Of a stretch of 64,000 nt of DNA, positions 18,426-27,297 are shown one piece after another. Source of the DNA: UBA6814 sp040753075. Its GTDB lineage: Bacteria; Desulfobacterota; Desulfovibrionia; Desulfovibrionales; Desulfovibrionaceae. A model generated the notes under the pieces. That model was not told the origin of the DNA. It was given only the letters and a program-made list of their open reading frames with translations, and searched no databases. A program made the position numbers and the translations under genes. Numbering within the stretch: position 1 is the first letter of the stretch; each line of letters starts with the position of its first letter. The stretch lies in NCBI GenBank assembly GCA_040753075.1, contig JBFMHA010000008.1, positions 1 through 64,000 on the forward strand, given 5' to 3'.

Positions 18426-19187
18426 CTACAAAGTGTTGGCGCGGAACATGAGCCAGTGCTGGGGCGCCACGCGGAACTCGCATACCGCGATCCAGCGGTT
18501 CACGCTGTCCTGCTTGCGGAGCAGGGGGAGGTTGGAGTTGCGCGGGCCTTCCTCGATGCGCTCCACCGTATGGGTGTCGGCAAAGCGCTCGAGCAGGGTG
18601 GGGGTGATCTTGGGATTGAAAAGATCGTGGCATTCCACCAGAATGTCGCAGTGGTCCAGCGGCGTCTTCGTCGGGTCCAGGAGATTCACCTCGGCCCCTT
18701 CGCAGTCCATGACGATGAAGGTTGGAGCGCCGTCCGCCAGGTCCTCGCGGAGAGTTTCGCAGGTGCAGGTCCCGCGGACCTCCACCCGGCCTTCAACTCC
18801 GTTGGCCCTGGCGGTGGCCTGGCAAACCGCCTGGGCCTTGGGGTTCACGTCATAGGCGATGACCCTGCTGCGGGGCAGGCGCCGGGCGAGCCCGACGGCA
18901 TAGTACCCTTCGGCGCAACCCACGTTGATGACCTGCGGGAAGTTCTTGGCCACGGCCTCGACCACCTGCGGGATCAGCTCCGCCTCATAGCAGCCCAGCA
19001 GCTTGGGACTGAGTTCGCCTGCGCCCCACGAACTCTGGCGCAACATGCGCATGCCCCGGAAGGGGCCGCTCTGCACCACGCCCCGGGTAGACTCGTAGAC
19101 CAGGTTGGTGATCTCGTGCTGCCGGATGTGGATGGCGGTGTTGAAGATCTGCTGCAGGGTCTGACGCTGCTCGTTGAGGTCGGTCAT
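18426..19187 (-). CDS. FkbM-type SAM-dependent methyltransferase
   Basis: A 253-residue class I methyltransferase. SAM motif I is VINVGCAEGYYAVGLA (about residues 85-100), the acidic end of strand 2 is VIAYDVNP, and VMDCEGAEVNLLDP matches the D-x-EGAE signature of FkbM-type enzymes. The N-terminal 80 residues are helical and not recognised. It probably methylates a sugar or lipid in step with the glycosyltransferase just downstream. The spacer 19188-19313 to the next gene holds no ORF I can support; an AT-rich stretch near 19290-19315 may contain its promoter. Confidence 0.75.
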   Translation of the reverse strand: MTDLNEQRQTLQQIFNTAIHIRQHEITNLVYESTRGVVQSGPFRGMRMLRQSSWGAGELSPKLLGCYEAELIPQVVEAVAKNFPQVINVGCAEGYYAVGLARRLPRSRVIAYDVNPKAQAVCQATARANGVEGRVEVRGTCTCETLREDLADGAPTFIVMDCEGAEVNLLDPTKTPLDHCDILVECHDLFNPKITPTLLERFADTHTVERIEEGPRNSNLPLLRKQDSVNRWIAVCEFRVAPQHWLMFRANTL

Positions 19188-19310
19188 GGGGGCCTCGCAA
19201 GGCGGAGGTTGGCGGATTCTTGGCGCAGGCCGGCCGCGTCGGGCGCGGTCATGGAGGCGGACATTTCCCGCGGGCCGGTATTGTTCGATAGCATAGCAAG
19301 TTCCATGCCA

Positions 19311-19341
19311 AATAAAAAAGGCGGCCCCGGGAGGGACCGCC
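19311..19341 (-). terminator. Rho-independent terminator of the HesB-like selenoprotein gene
   Basis: On the minus strand GGCGGTCCC and GGGGCCGCC form a 9-bp stem (one G-U) with a TCCC loop, followed by TTTTTTATT. It lies 22 bases beyond the proposed TGA stop at 19364, which independently supports where that gene really ends. Confidence 0.85.
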
Positions 19342-19363
19342 TTTTATTGCCGGAAAGGGCGGA

Positions 19364-19687
19364 TCAGCAGGCGCAGGAGCTGCCGGAGCCGCAGCCCGAG
19401 GAACAGGATCCGCCGCCGAGCTGGAGGCTGCTGCTCACCGAGAACCCGGTGTAGGTCACGTCCACGGTGACCGGCTGGGCCGAGGCGTAGAGGTCCTTTT
19501 CCATGAGGAAGGTCAGGCCGCCGTCCAGATTGAACACTTCGTCGTTGTTTTTAGGCTCGTCCAGAGCCAGTGCCAGGCGCGGCCCCGCTCAGCCGCCCGG
19601 GGAGAGGTAGACGCGGATGGGGGTCTTGTCCTTGTCCTTGAAATAGGCCTCGAGCTCTTTGCGGGCCTTGTCCGTCAGTTCGAGCAT
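19364..19687 (-). CDS. IscA/HesB-like selenoprotein (in-frame UGA as Sec33)
   Basis: Reading through one in-frame TGA (codon 33, bases 19589-19591) gives a 107-residue HesB/IscA-type protein, so ordinary ORF callers miss it. The N-terminal half MLELTDKARKELEAYFKDKD leads to IRVYLSPGG-Sec-AGPRLALALDEP; the conserved first cysteine of the family is exactly at the UGA. The second half ends in GGGSCSSGCGSGSSCAC, a cysteine-rich tail suited to binding a metal or Fe-S cluster. HesB-like selenoproteins are an established prokaryotic family. A Shine-Dalgarno (GGAGG) precedes the ATG, a TTGACA promoter lies upstream, a hairpin follows the UGA and a terminator follows the final stop. A pseudogene is the alternative, but frame, length and tail are intact. 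Confidence 0.85.
19554..19568 (-). promoter_or_regulatory. Putative bacterial SECIS element
   Basis: In the mRNA, GGCUC and GAGCC pair (5 bp) around the loop UGGAC. The loop starts 26 bases after the UGA and has G in its first two positions, matching the general distance and loop rules for bacterial SECIS elements read by SelB. It is inside the coding sequence, as expected in bacteria. The stem is short, so support is moderate. Confidence 0.6.
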
Positions 19688-19720
19688 GGGGAATCCTCCA
19701 GAAAAATCGTGTACAGGTCC

Positions 19721-19748
19721 GTTTAAGTATGCGCGGGGCCTTTGTCAA
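19721..19748 (-). promoter_or_regulatory. Promoter of the HesB-like selenoprotein gene
   Basis: On the minus strand a perfect TTGACA (19748-19743) is followed after 16 bases by TTAAAC (19726-19721), about 33 bases upstream of the start codon. Confidence 0.55.
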
Positions 19749-19900
19749 CGGCCGTGATCCAGGGATTTCCCCCATTGAAGGGAGGGGAGCTGGCGGGGGC
19801 GATGCGGCTTTGGGCCGGGCAGGGGGGCTCCGGCCTGGACAGCGCGGGCCGGTTCGGGGTAGGGGAGCTTTTCCGGGCTTCGGCCCGCAGGGGGATCGCC

Positions 19901-20434
19901 ATGCCTGAACGAGTGCTTCTCACCCCGCAGGAGGTGGGCCGGACCCTGGACCGCCTCGCCTCGGAGATCATCGAACGTCACGGGGCCTGCGCCAACCTGG
20001 CCCTGGTCGGCATCCAGCGCCGGGGCGTCGACCTGGCCGACCGGCTCAAGGGCCTCCTGGAGTCCCGCCTGGGCGCGGTCCTGCTCATGGGCAAGCTGGA
20101 CATCAACCTGTACCGCGACGACTGGACCAACTCCGGGGTCGCGCCCTTCGTGAACAAGACCGAGATTCCCTTTCCCATCGACGGCAAGGACCTCCTGCTG
20201 GTGGACGACGTGCTCTTCACCGGGCGCACCATCCGCGCCGCCCTGGAGGCCCTCCTGGATTTCGGCCGGCCCAGGCGGGTGGAGTTGCTGGCCCTGGTGG
20301 ACCGCGGCAACCGCGAACTGCCCATCCACGCCGACTTCGTGGGCAAGCGGGTGGCCACCGAGCGCGGCGAACACGTCAACGTCCACACCCAGGAGCGGGA
20401 CGGCCGCGAGGACGTCTGTCTGCTGACGGTCTGA
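19901..20434 (+). CDS. pyrR: PyrR: pyr regulator / uracil phosphoribosyltransferase
   Basis: A 177-residue phosphoribosyltransferase-fold protein. LLLVDDVLFTGRTIRAAL is the PRPP-binding loop, and LALVGIQRRGVDLADRL and RDDWTNSGVAP are typical of PyrR, which in Gram-positives binds pyr mRNA to control attenuation and has weak UPRTase activity. Whether this one regulates RNA is unknown; no pyr gene is adjacent. The ATG at 19901 matches the family start; upstream in-frame codons from 19742 are probably leader. The leader 19749-19900 is GC-rich and could fold, but I cannot identify a PyrR-binding loop. A terminator follows, so it is monocistronic. Confidence 0.9.
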   Translation: MPERVLLTPQEVGRTLDRLASEIIERHGACANLALVGIQRRGVDLADRLKGLLESRLGAVLLMGKLDINLYRDDWTNSGVAPFVNKTEIPFPIDGKDLLLVDDVLFTGRTIRAALEALLDFGRPRRVELLALVDRGNRELPIHADFVGKRVATERGEHVNVHTQERDGREDVCLLTV

Positions 20435-20456
20435 CTTGCGGGACTCCAACGAAGAA

Positions 20457-20493
20457 CCGCCGGCTCCCCTCGGGCTGCCGGCGGTTTTCTTTT
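20457..20493 (+). terminator. Rho-independent terminator after pyrR
   Basis: CCGCCGGC (20457-20464) and GCCGGCGG (20477-20484) form an 8-bp stem followed by TTTTCTTTT. It sits between the convergent pyrR and argB ends. Confidence 0.88.
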
Positions 20494-20511
20494 CCTGGCG
20501 GGTGGGGGAGG

Positions 20512-21423
20512 CTACTTCTCGGCCACGATCTGGGTGCCCACCCCGTGGTCGGTGAAGAGCTCCAGGATCACCGAGTTCTCCACCCGGCCGTCGATGATGT
20601 GGGCCTTCTCCACTCCGGACTCCAGGGCCTCCAGGCAGCACTGCATCTTGGGGATCATGCCGCCCTTGGCCGTGCCGTCCTCGATGGCCCGCACCGCCTG
20701 GGCGAAGGTCAGTGAGGACACCAGGCCGCCCGAGGCGTCGAGCAGGCCGGCCACGTCGGTGAGCAGGATGAGCCGCTTGGCCTTGAGCGCCGCGGCCAGG
20801 GCGCCGGCCACGGTGTCGGCGTTGATGTTGTAGGTCTCGCCGGCCTCGTCCACTCCCACCGGGGCCACCACCGGGATGAAGCCGCGCTCCAGGAGCGCCG
20901 CGAGCAGGGTGGGGTCGATGGCCGTGACCTCGCCCACCTTGCCCAGGTCGATGATTTCGGGCGGCGCGTCCTCGCGGGCCACCACCATCTCGAGCTGGCG
21001 GCACCGGACGAGCTGGCCGTCCTTGCCCGACAGGCCCACGGCCCGGCCGCCGTTCAGGTTGATGAGGTTCACGATCTCCTTGTTCACCTTGCCGGCCAGG
21101 ACCATCTCCACCACGTTCATGGTGGCCGTGTCCGTGACCCGCAGGCCCTGCCGGAACTCGCTTTGGATGCCCAGCTTCTCCAGCATCTGGCCGATCTGCG
21201 GGCCGCCGCCGTGCACCACCACCGGGTTCACGCCCACGTACTTGAGCAGGATCACGCAGCGGGCGAAGGCGTGGCGCAGGGCCTCGTCCTTCATGGCGTG
21301 GCCGCCGTACTTGATGACCACGGTCTGGCCGTAGAACTCGCGGATGTAGGGCAGGGCCTCCAGCAGGAAGCGGGCCTTGTCCTTGGCCAGGTCGGCGGGG
21401 GCGGGGCAGGCGGGCTTATCCAT
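20512..21423 (-). CDS. argB: Acetylglutamate kinase
   Basis: Phosphorylates N-acetylglutamate in arginine biosynthesis. The 303-residue amino-acid-kinase-fold protein shows VVIKYGGHAM at the N-terminus, VVVHGGGPQIG, GLSGKDG and a C-terminal AKGGMIPKM segment. The N-terminal helix before VVIKYGG (about 33 residues) is of the type that mediates hexamer formation and arginine feedback in ArgB of this class. It starts 14 bases beyond the hslU stop and is probably co-transcribed with it. No other arginine gene is in the window. Confidence 0.95.
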   Translation of the reverse strand: MDKPACPAPADLAKDKARFLLEALPYIREFYGQTVVIKYGGHAMKDEALRHAFARCVILLKYVGVNPVVVHGGGPQIGQMLEKLGIQSEFRQGLRVTDTATMNVVEMVLAGKVNKEIVNLINLNGGRAVGLSGKDGQLVRCRQLEMVVAREDAPPEIIDLGKVGEVTAIDPTLLAALLERGFIPVVAPVGVDEAGETYNINADTVAGALAAALKAKRLILLTDVAGLLDASGGLVSSLTFAQAVRAIEDGTAKGGMIPKMQCCLEALESGVEKAHIIDGRVENSVILELFTDHGVGTQIVAEK

Positions 21424-21437
21424 GGCGACACCTTCTC

Positions 21438-22790
<1,353 letters not shown>

Positions 22791-22861
22791 GGAATCTCCG
22801 CGATGGTGTCTTGCGGAGGCTCATCTACCGCATGGGGGCCGGGGTGTCCACCGGGACCGGA

Positions 22862-23383
22862 TCAGGACTCCGCGGCGGTTTCGTCCGACAGCGCGGAGTT
22901 TTCGGCCGCCGGCTCCTGTGGGGAAGCGGCGGGGCTGGCGCAGGCCGCGGCCAGATCCTCGGGGGAGGGCGGAGGCGCGGACAGGGCCTTGAGCACCTTC
23001 TGGGCCAGGGTCTTGGCGTCCACGGGCTTGACCAGGAAGTCCGTGACCTTTAGCCGCACCGACTCCACCACCACGGTCTTGTCCGCCTTGCCGGTGATCA
23101 TGATGAAGGGGGTGGCGGCCCAGTCCGTGTGGCAGCGTACGTGGCGCAGGAACTCCAGCCCGTCCATCTCGGGCATCTTCCAGTCGCAGATGATGAGGTC
23201 CACCTTTTCCCGGGCCATGATGCCCAGCGCCTCCTTCCCGTTGCGCGCCTCCAGGAGGTTCTTGCACTTGAGGGGGCCCAGGAAGTTGCACAGGAGGATG
23301 CGGAAATACGGCGTGTCGTCCACCAGCAGCAGGGTGGCGGAGGTAAGTCGGTCCTTCATGGATTTGAGTTCTTCTGGGGACAT
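22862..23383 (-). CDS. CheY-like single-domain response regulator with acidic tail
   Basis: A 173-residue receiver protein. The acidic pocket is D22-D23, the phospho-acceptor is D67 in LIICDWKMPEMDG, and FLVKPVD carries the conserved lysine. After the receiver domain (ending near residue 135) there is a 35-residue Ala/Pro/Glu-rich tail with no recognised fold and no DNA-binding output. It starts 18 bases after the hybrid histidine kinase, its likely partner. Output is presumably through protein contact. Confidence 0.88.
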   Translation of the reverse strand: MSPEELKSMKDRLTSATLLLVDDTPYFRILLCNFLGPLKCKNLLEARNGKEALGIMAREKVDLIICDWKMPEMDGLEFLRHVRCHTDWAATPFIMITGKADKTVVVESVRLKVTDFLVKPVDAKTLAQKVLKALSAPPPSPEDLAAACASPAASPQEPAAENSALSDETAAES

Positions 23384-23401
23384 TGGGAGCTCCGTGTGCG
23401 G

Positions 23402-26050
23402 CTAGGGTGCGGGGGGAGGTTCCGTCTGGTCCTGCGCATAGGCGAGGATGGAGGCGACCAGGCTGGTGAGGGTGTCCTCCAGGTCCGCCGCGAGGGCGCG
23501 GACCAGGGAGTCTTCGGCCCGGTCCATGGCCGCCTCCACGTCGCGCGCCGACCGGGCCAGGGCGGTGGCCCCGATCTGTCCGGCCGCGGCCTTGAGGCTG
23601 TGCGCCAGACGGCCGGCCGTGACCCGGTCGCCCAGGTCCAGGGCTCGGCGGATCTGGGGCGCGGTGTCCACGAAGTGGGCCGGGAAGCGGAGGATGGCCG
23701 ACCGCAACGCGACTGCGTCGTGTCCGAAGGCCTCCATGCCGAGGGACTGGTCGATGCCCTCTAGGTCGGCGAAGCCAGAGTCCGACTGCGGCGCCCGCGA
23801 CGTGGCCGGATGCGGCGGGAAGGTGCGGCCTTCCCGGGGCGTGACCCAGCGGGAAAGCACTTCGGCCAGGCGGGACATGGACACCGGCTTGGGCAGGAAA
23901 TCGTTCATGCCGGCGGCCAGGCAGGCCTCCCGGTCCTCGCCCAGGACGTTGGCGGTGAGGGCGATGATGGGCAGGTCCCGGAAGCGCTTCTCGCTGCGGA
24001 TGAGCCGGGTGGCCTCCAGGCCGTCCATCTCCGGCATGCGCATGTCCATGAGCAGGACATCGAAATCTTCCTGGTACAGGGCGAGGACCGCCTCGGTGCC
24101 GTTTTCCGCGGTGGTGACATCCAGGCCCAGGCCGCGCAGCATCTCCATGGCCACCTTGCGGTTGAAGGCGTTGTCCTCGGCCAGCAGGACCCGGGCTCCG
24201 GCCAGGGCGTTCATGTCCAGGACCTGTTGCGGCAGCGGGCTGGGCGCCGTCGCTGCCCGGGGCAGGGTCACGGTGAAGTGGAAATTGCTGCCCCGGCCCG
24301 GCGGGCTCTCCAACTCCAGGCGACCGCCCATCAGGGCCACGATGTCCCGGGAAATGGCCAGGCCCAGGCCGGTGCCCCCGTACCGTCGGGCGGTGGAGCT
24401 GTCCGCCTGGCGGAAGGGGGAGAAAATCTTCTCCTGCATGGCGGGCTCGATGCCGATGCCGGTGTCCCGGACCGCGAAGTGAAGAGTCGCCGCCTCGGGC
24501 GTGGATTCGCGGACTTCCACCGAAAGGACGACCTCCCCGACGTCGGTGAACTTGCAGGCGTTGGAGACCAGGTTGACCAGCACCTGCTGCAGCCTGGTGG
24601 AGTCGCCGGAGAGCGCGGCAGGCGTTGCGGGGTCCATCAGGGTCGAGAACCGGAGTCCCTTGGCGGTCATCCGTTCCCGGAACATGTTGGTCGTTCGGCG
24701 CACCACGTCGTGCAGGTCGAAGGCCGCGGATTCCAGGACCAGGCCGCCGGCCTCGATCTTGGACACGTCGAGGATGTCGTCCACCAGCTCCAGCAGGGTG
24801 GACGCCGAGGCCTTGATGTCTCCCAGGTACTCCCTCAGCTTGCCCGGCCGGCCTGCGCCCAGGGCCAGTTCGGACAGGCCGATGACCGCGTTGAGGGGGG
24901 TGCGGATCTCGTGGCTCATGGTGGCCAGGAACACGCCCTTGGCCCGGTTGGCTTCCTCCGCCGCGGCGTTGGCCGCGCGCAGTTCGTCGGCGATGCGGCG
25001 TTGGGCCGAGTCCATGGCCTCCAGGCCGTCGAGCATGTGGTTGATCTCCCGGCCCAGGGTGGAGATCTCGTCGTGGCCGGCCACCTCCATGCGGCGCGTG
25101 ATGTCCCTGCTGTCGCGGATGGCGACCACGGCCCGGCCCAGTCCGGCCACGCGGCGCAGGACGGTGCGCTCCAGCACCAGGCCGGCGATGCCGAAGCAGG
25201 CTGCTCCGGACAGGGCCAGCAGGGCCACGAAGAAATTCACGCTGTCCAGGGCCAGGCGGTACGTGGTGCGGTCCCTGGCGACTTTCAGGACCAGGGCCGG
25301 CAGGTTCCGTACGTCGTAGACCGTGACTTCGGACTCGATGCGCTGTTCCGAAATCGGGCTTACCCTGGCGTCCTGCACGTCGGCGATGCCCTCTTGGACC
25401 TGGGACGGAGCGGCGTGGTCCGGGGGAGGGACGGCTGACACTTCGAGCAGGGTCGCCAGGCTGATGTCGTCAATCACCGGCTGCTCCAGGTTCCGCCCCA
25501 TGAGCAGGATGCCCCGCGGCGGCCCCTGGCCCTGGCTGGTCACGATGGGTTCTCCGGCCACCAGGGCCACGCCTCGGGGCAGGCGCACGATGCCCGAGAC
25601 AGCCTCCGGGGCGCGCTCGGGGGCCGGCAGCAGGCCGTCGCGCTCCAGGGCCTCCAGCACGGCGGGGGCCAGGGGGGTGAGTTCCCCGGTCGCAAGGTCG
25701 TGGCCGATGGCGAAGGCCACCCGGCCGTCCGTAGCGGCCAGGATGACGAAGCTCACCCTCAGGTTCTGCAGGGTGGCGGGGATGTAGTTGGCCGCCAGGT
25801 AGGCATCGGTGGGGGCCACCATGAAGTGGTAGGTGTCGTCCCAGAAGGCGTAGTCCCGGGTCGAGGAATGCAAACTCGCAAGCTGCATTTCCAGGGCGTT
25901 GACCACCCGGTCCATGTCGTGGTGCAGGGACTCGCGTTCGATCTTCTCGAACCCGCTGACCAGGATGAGACGCGAGGCCGTGCCCAGGATCAGGAGGATG
26001 CTGCCCAGGGCGGCCAGGAAGACGAGGGCGGTCTTGTGGCGGATGGTCAT
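23402..26050 (-). CDS. Hybrid sensor histidine kinase (CHASE4-HAMP-HisKA-HATPase-REC-HPt)
   Basis: An 882-residue membrane-bound phosphorelay kinase. In order: TM segment (about 8-30), extracytoplasmic CHASE4-type sensor (STRDYAFWDDTYHFM), second TM (about 265-290), HAMP, HisKA with H in ATMSHEIRTPLNAVIG, HATPase (GTGLGLAISRDIVALMGG), receiver with D in VLLMDMRMPEMDG, and a C-terminal HPt with H in AHSLKAAAGQIG. I start at 26050 because the promoter-like TTGCAT/TATATG overlaps the earlier in-frame ATG at 26101. The signal is unknown. It and the receiver gene sit between hslV and hslU. Confidence 0.9.
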   Translation of the reverse strand: MTIRHKTALVFLAALGSILLILGTASRLILVSGFEKIERESLHHDMDRVVNALEMQLASLHSSTRDYAFWDDTYHFMVAPTDAYLAANYIPATLQNLRVSFVILAATDGRVAFAIGHDLATGELTPLAPAVLEALERDGLLPAPERAPEAVSGIVRLPRGVALVAGEPIVTSQGQGPPRGILLMGRNLEQPVIDDISLATLLEVSAVPPPDHAAPSQVQEGIADVQDARVSPISEQRIESEVTVYDVRNLPALVLKVARDRTTYRLALDSVNFFVALLALSGAACFGIAGLVLERTVLRRVAGLGRAVVAIRDSRDITRRMEVAGHDEISTLGREINHMLDGLEAMDSAQRRIADELRAANAAAEEANRAKGVFLATMSHEIRTPLNAVIGLSELALGAGRPGKLREYLGDIKASASTLLELVDDILDVSKIEAGGLVLESAAFDLHDVVRRTTNMFRERMTAKGLRFSTLMDPATPAALSGDSTRLQQVLVNLVSNACKFTDVGEVVLSVEVRESTPEAATLHFAVRDTGIGIEPAMQEKIFSPFRQADSSTARRYGGTGLGLAISRDIVALMGGRLELESPPGRGSNFHFTVTLPRAATAPSPLPQQVLDMNALAGARVLLAEDNAFNRKVAMEMLRGLGLDVTTAENGTEAVLALYQEDFDVLLMDMRMPEMDGLEATRLIRSEKRFRDLPIIALTANVLGEDREACLAAGMNDFLPKPVSMSRLAEVLSRWVTPREGRTFPPHPATSRAPQSDSGFADLEGIDQSLGMEAFGHDAVALRSAILRFPAHFVDTAPQIRRALDLGDRVTAGRLAHSLKAAAGQIGATALARSARDVEAAMDRAEDSLVRALAADLEDTLTSLVASILAYAQDQTEPPPAP

Positions 26051-26073
26051 GGCCGGAGGTGCCTTGAACCGAC

Positions 26074-26101
26074 CATATACGCCGAACGATTTGTCATGCA
26101 A
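26074..26101 (-). promoter_or_regulatory. Candidate promoter of the hybrid kinase gene
   Basis: Minus strand TTGCAT (26101-26096), 16 bases, TATATG (26079-26074). Just upstream, at 26116-26136, GACTGGA and TCCAGTC form a 7-bp inverted repeat with a 7-base centre, which could be an operator or a weak hslV terminator. Confidence 0.45.
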
Positions 26102-26164
26102 GGACTTCTTTTGCGGACTGGATCGGATGTCCAGTCAAGAGAAGTGGGCGCCCTGCACTGCTGC

Positions 26165-26713
26165 TCAGCCCGCCGGCAGGGTCTCCACCGTGAAGCGGTC
26201 GTTGGTGAACACGCACAGTTCGGCGGCCACGGCCATGGCCTCGCGCACGATGGTTTCGGCGGGCAGGGCGGTGTGCCGTTTGAGGGCGCGGGCCGCGGCC
26301 AGGGCGTAAGGGCCGCCCGAGCCGATGGAGGCCAGCCCGTCGTCGGGTTCGATCACGTCCCCGGACCCGGTGATGAGCAGGACGTTCCCTGCGTCGGCCA
26401 CCAGGAGCATGGCCTCCAGCCGGCGCAGCACCCGGTCCATGCGCCACTGCTTGGCCAACTCCACGCTGGCCCGCGGCAGGTTGCCGCCGAACTCCTCGAG
26501 CTTGGCCTCGAAGCGCTCGAACAGGGTGAAGGCGTCGGCCGTGGCCCCGGCGAACCCGGCCAGGACCCTGCCGTCGTAAAGCCGGCGCACCTTGCGCGCG
26601 CCGTGCTTGAGCGCCACGTTCTGTCCCATGGTCACCTGGCCGTCGCCGGCCATGGCCACCCCCGACTCGTCCAGGACCGCCAGGATGGTGGTGCCGCGAA
26701 TCTCCATGCTCAC
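26165..26713 (-). CDS. hslV: ATP-dependent protease peptidase subunit HslV (ClpQ)
   Basis: Threonine-protease core of HslUV. The 182-residue product has GTTILAV, in which the first Thr (residue 8) should become the catalytic N-terminus after removal of a 7-residue leader, as in Bacillus ClpQ-type proteins, rather than after Met alone as in E. coli. MAGDGQVTMG, GFAGATADAFTLFE and IGSGGPYALAAARAL confirm the family. The start overlaps the macrodomain gene stop by 4 bases (ATGA). hslU is not adjacent. Confidence 0.95.
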   Translation of the reverse strand: MSMEIRGTTILAVLDESGVAMAGDGQVTMGQNVALKHGARKVRRLYDGRVLAGFAGATADAFTLFERFEAKLEEFGGNLPRASVELAKQWRMDRVLRRLEAMLLVADAGNVLLITGSGDVIEPDDGLASIGSGGPYALAAARALKRHTALPAETIVREAMAVAAELCVFTNDRFTVETLPAG

Positions 26714-27288
26714 TCCGTTGGTTGTCCGAAAAGGTCCCGGGCCACCGCGGTCCAGGTCTGCAGGGCCTCTTCCGAGAAGAGCACCATGGCCGCCTCGGCC
26801 GCCAGCCCCTGGCGCAGGCCCTGGGCAAGCTCACCGAGGGCGATGCGCGCCGCCTCGGTCGCGGGATAGCCGTAGGCCCCGCAGGAGATGGCCGGGAAGG
26901 CCACCCGGGCCGCGCCCAGTTCGCGGGCCAGGCGCAGGCTTTCGCCGTAGGCCGAGGCCAGGGCCTGGGGTTCTCCCGAGAGGCCGTCGCGGTATATCGG
27001 GCCCACGGTATGGATGATGTGTCGGGCCTTGAGGCCGAAGCCCGGGGTGGCCACGGCCCGTCCGGCCGGAAGCCGTCCCCGTCGCCGAACGATCTCCCGG
27101 CAGGCGGCCTGGAGGAGGTCCGGACCGGCCGCCCGGTGGATGGCCCCATCCACCCCGCCGCCTCCGGCCAGGGACGAGTTGGCGGCGTTGACCACCGCGT
27201 CGCCCGTCCAGGCGGTGATGTCGCCCTGGGCCAGGCGCAGCAGCCCCGGAGCCAGGTCCCAGGTCGCGGAGATGCGGATGCGGTCCAT
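26710..27288 (-). CDS. Macrodomain protein (O-acetyl-ADP-ribose deacetylase-like)
   Basis: A 192-residue stand-alone macrodomain of the YmdB/MacroD type, which hydrolyses O-acetyl-ADP-ribose and mono-ADP-ribosyl marks. Characteristic segments are QGDITAWTGDAVVNAANSSL, GGGGVDGAIHRAAGP, HTVGPIYRDG and FPAISCGAYGYP. It lies 9 bases after the M48 protease gene and its stop overlaps the hslV start, so all three are likely one operon. Substrate and partner ADP-ribosyltransferase are not evident here. Confidence 0.92.
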   Translation of the reverse strand: MDRIRISATWDLAPGLLRLAQGDITAWTGDAVVNAANSSLAGGGGVDGAIHRAAGPDLLQAACREIVRRRGRLPAGRAVATPGFGLKARHIIHTVGPIYRDGLSGEPQALASAYGESLRLARELGAARVAFPAISCGAYGYPATEAARIALGELAQGLRQGLAAEAAMVLFSEEALQTWTAVARDLFGQPTE

Positions 27289-27297
27289 GGGGGCTTC

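Noticed and set aside
18409..18633. N-terminal extension of the minus-strand glycosyltransferase
   Set aside because: It overlaps the upstream FkbM-type gene and is Pro/Arg/His-rich shadow sequence; a good Shine-Dalgarno sits before 18408.
19551..19775. 74-codon minus-strand ORF over the selenoprotein gene
   Set aside because: It is another frame; the HesB-like frame with the UGA has the family sequence, ribosome-binding site and terminator.
26051..26101. Earlier start codon of the hybrid kinase
   Set aside because: The ATG at 26101 coincides with the -35 hexamer of the likely promoter; residues before the first TM segment from this start do not look like a real N-terminus.
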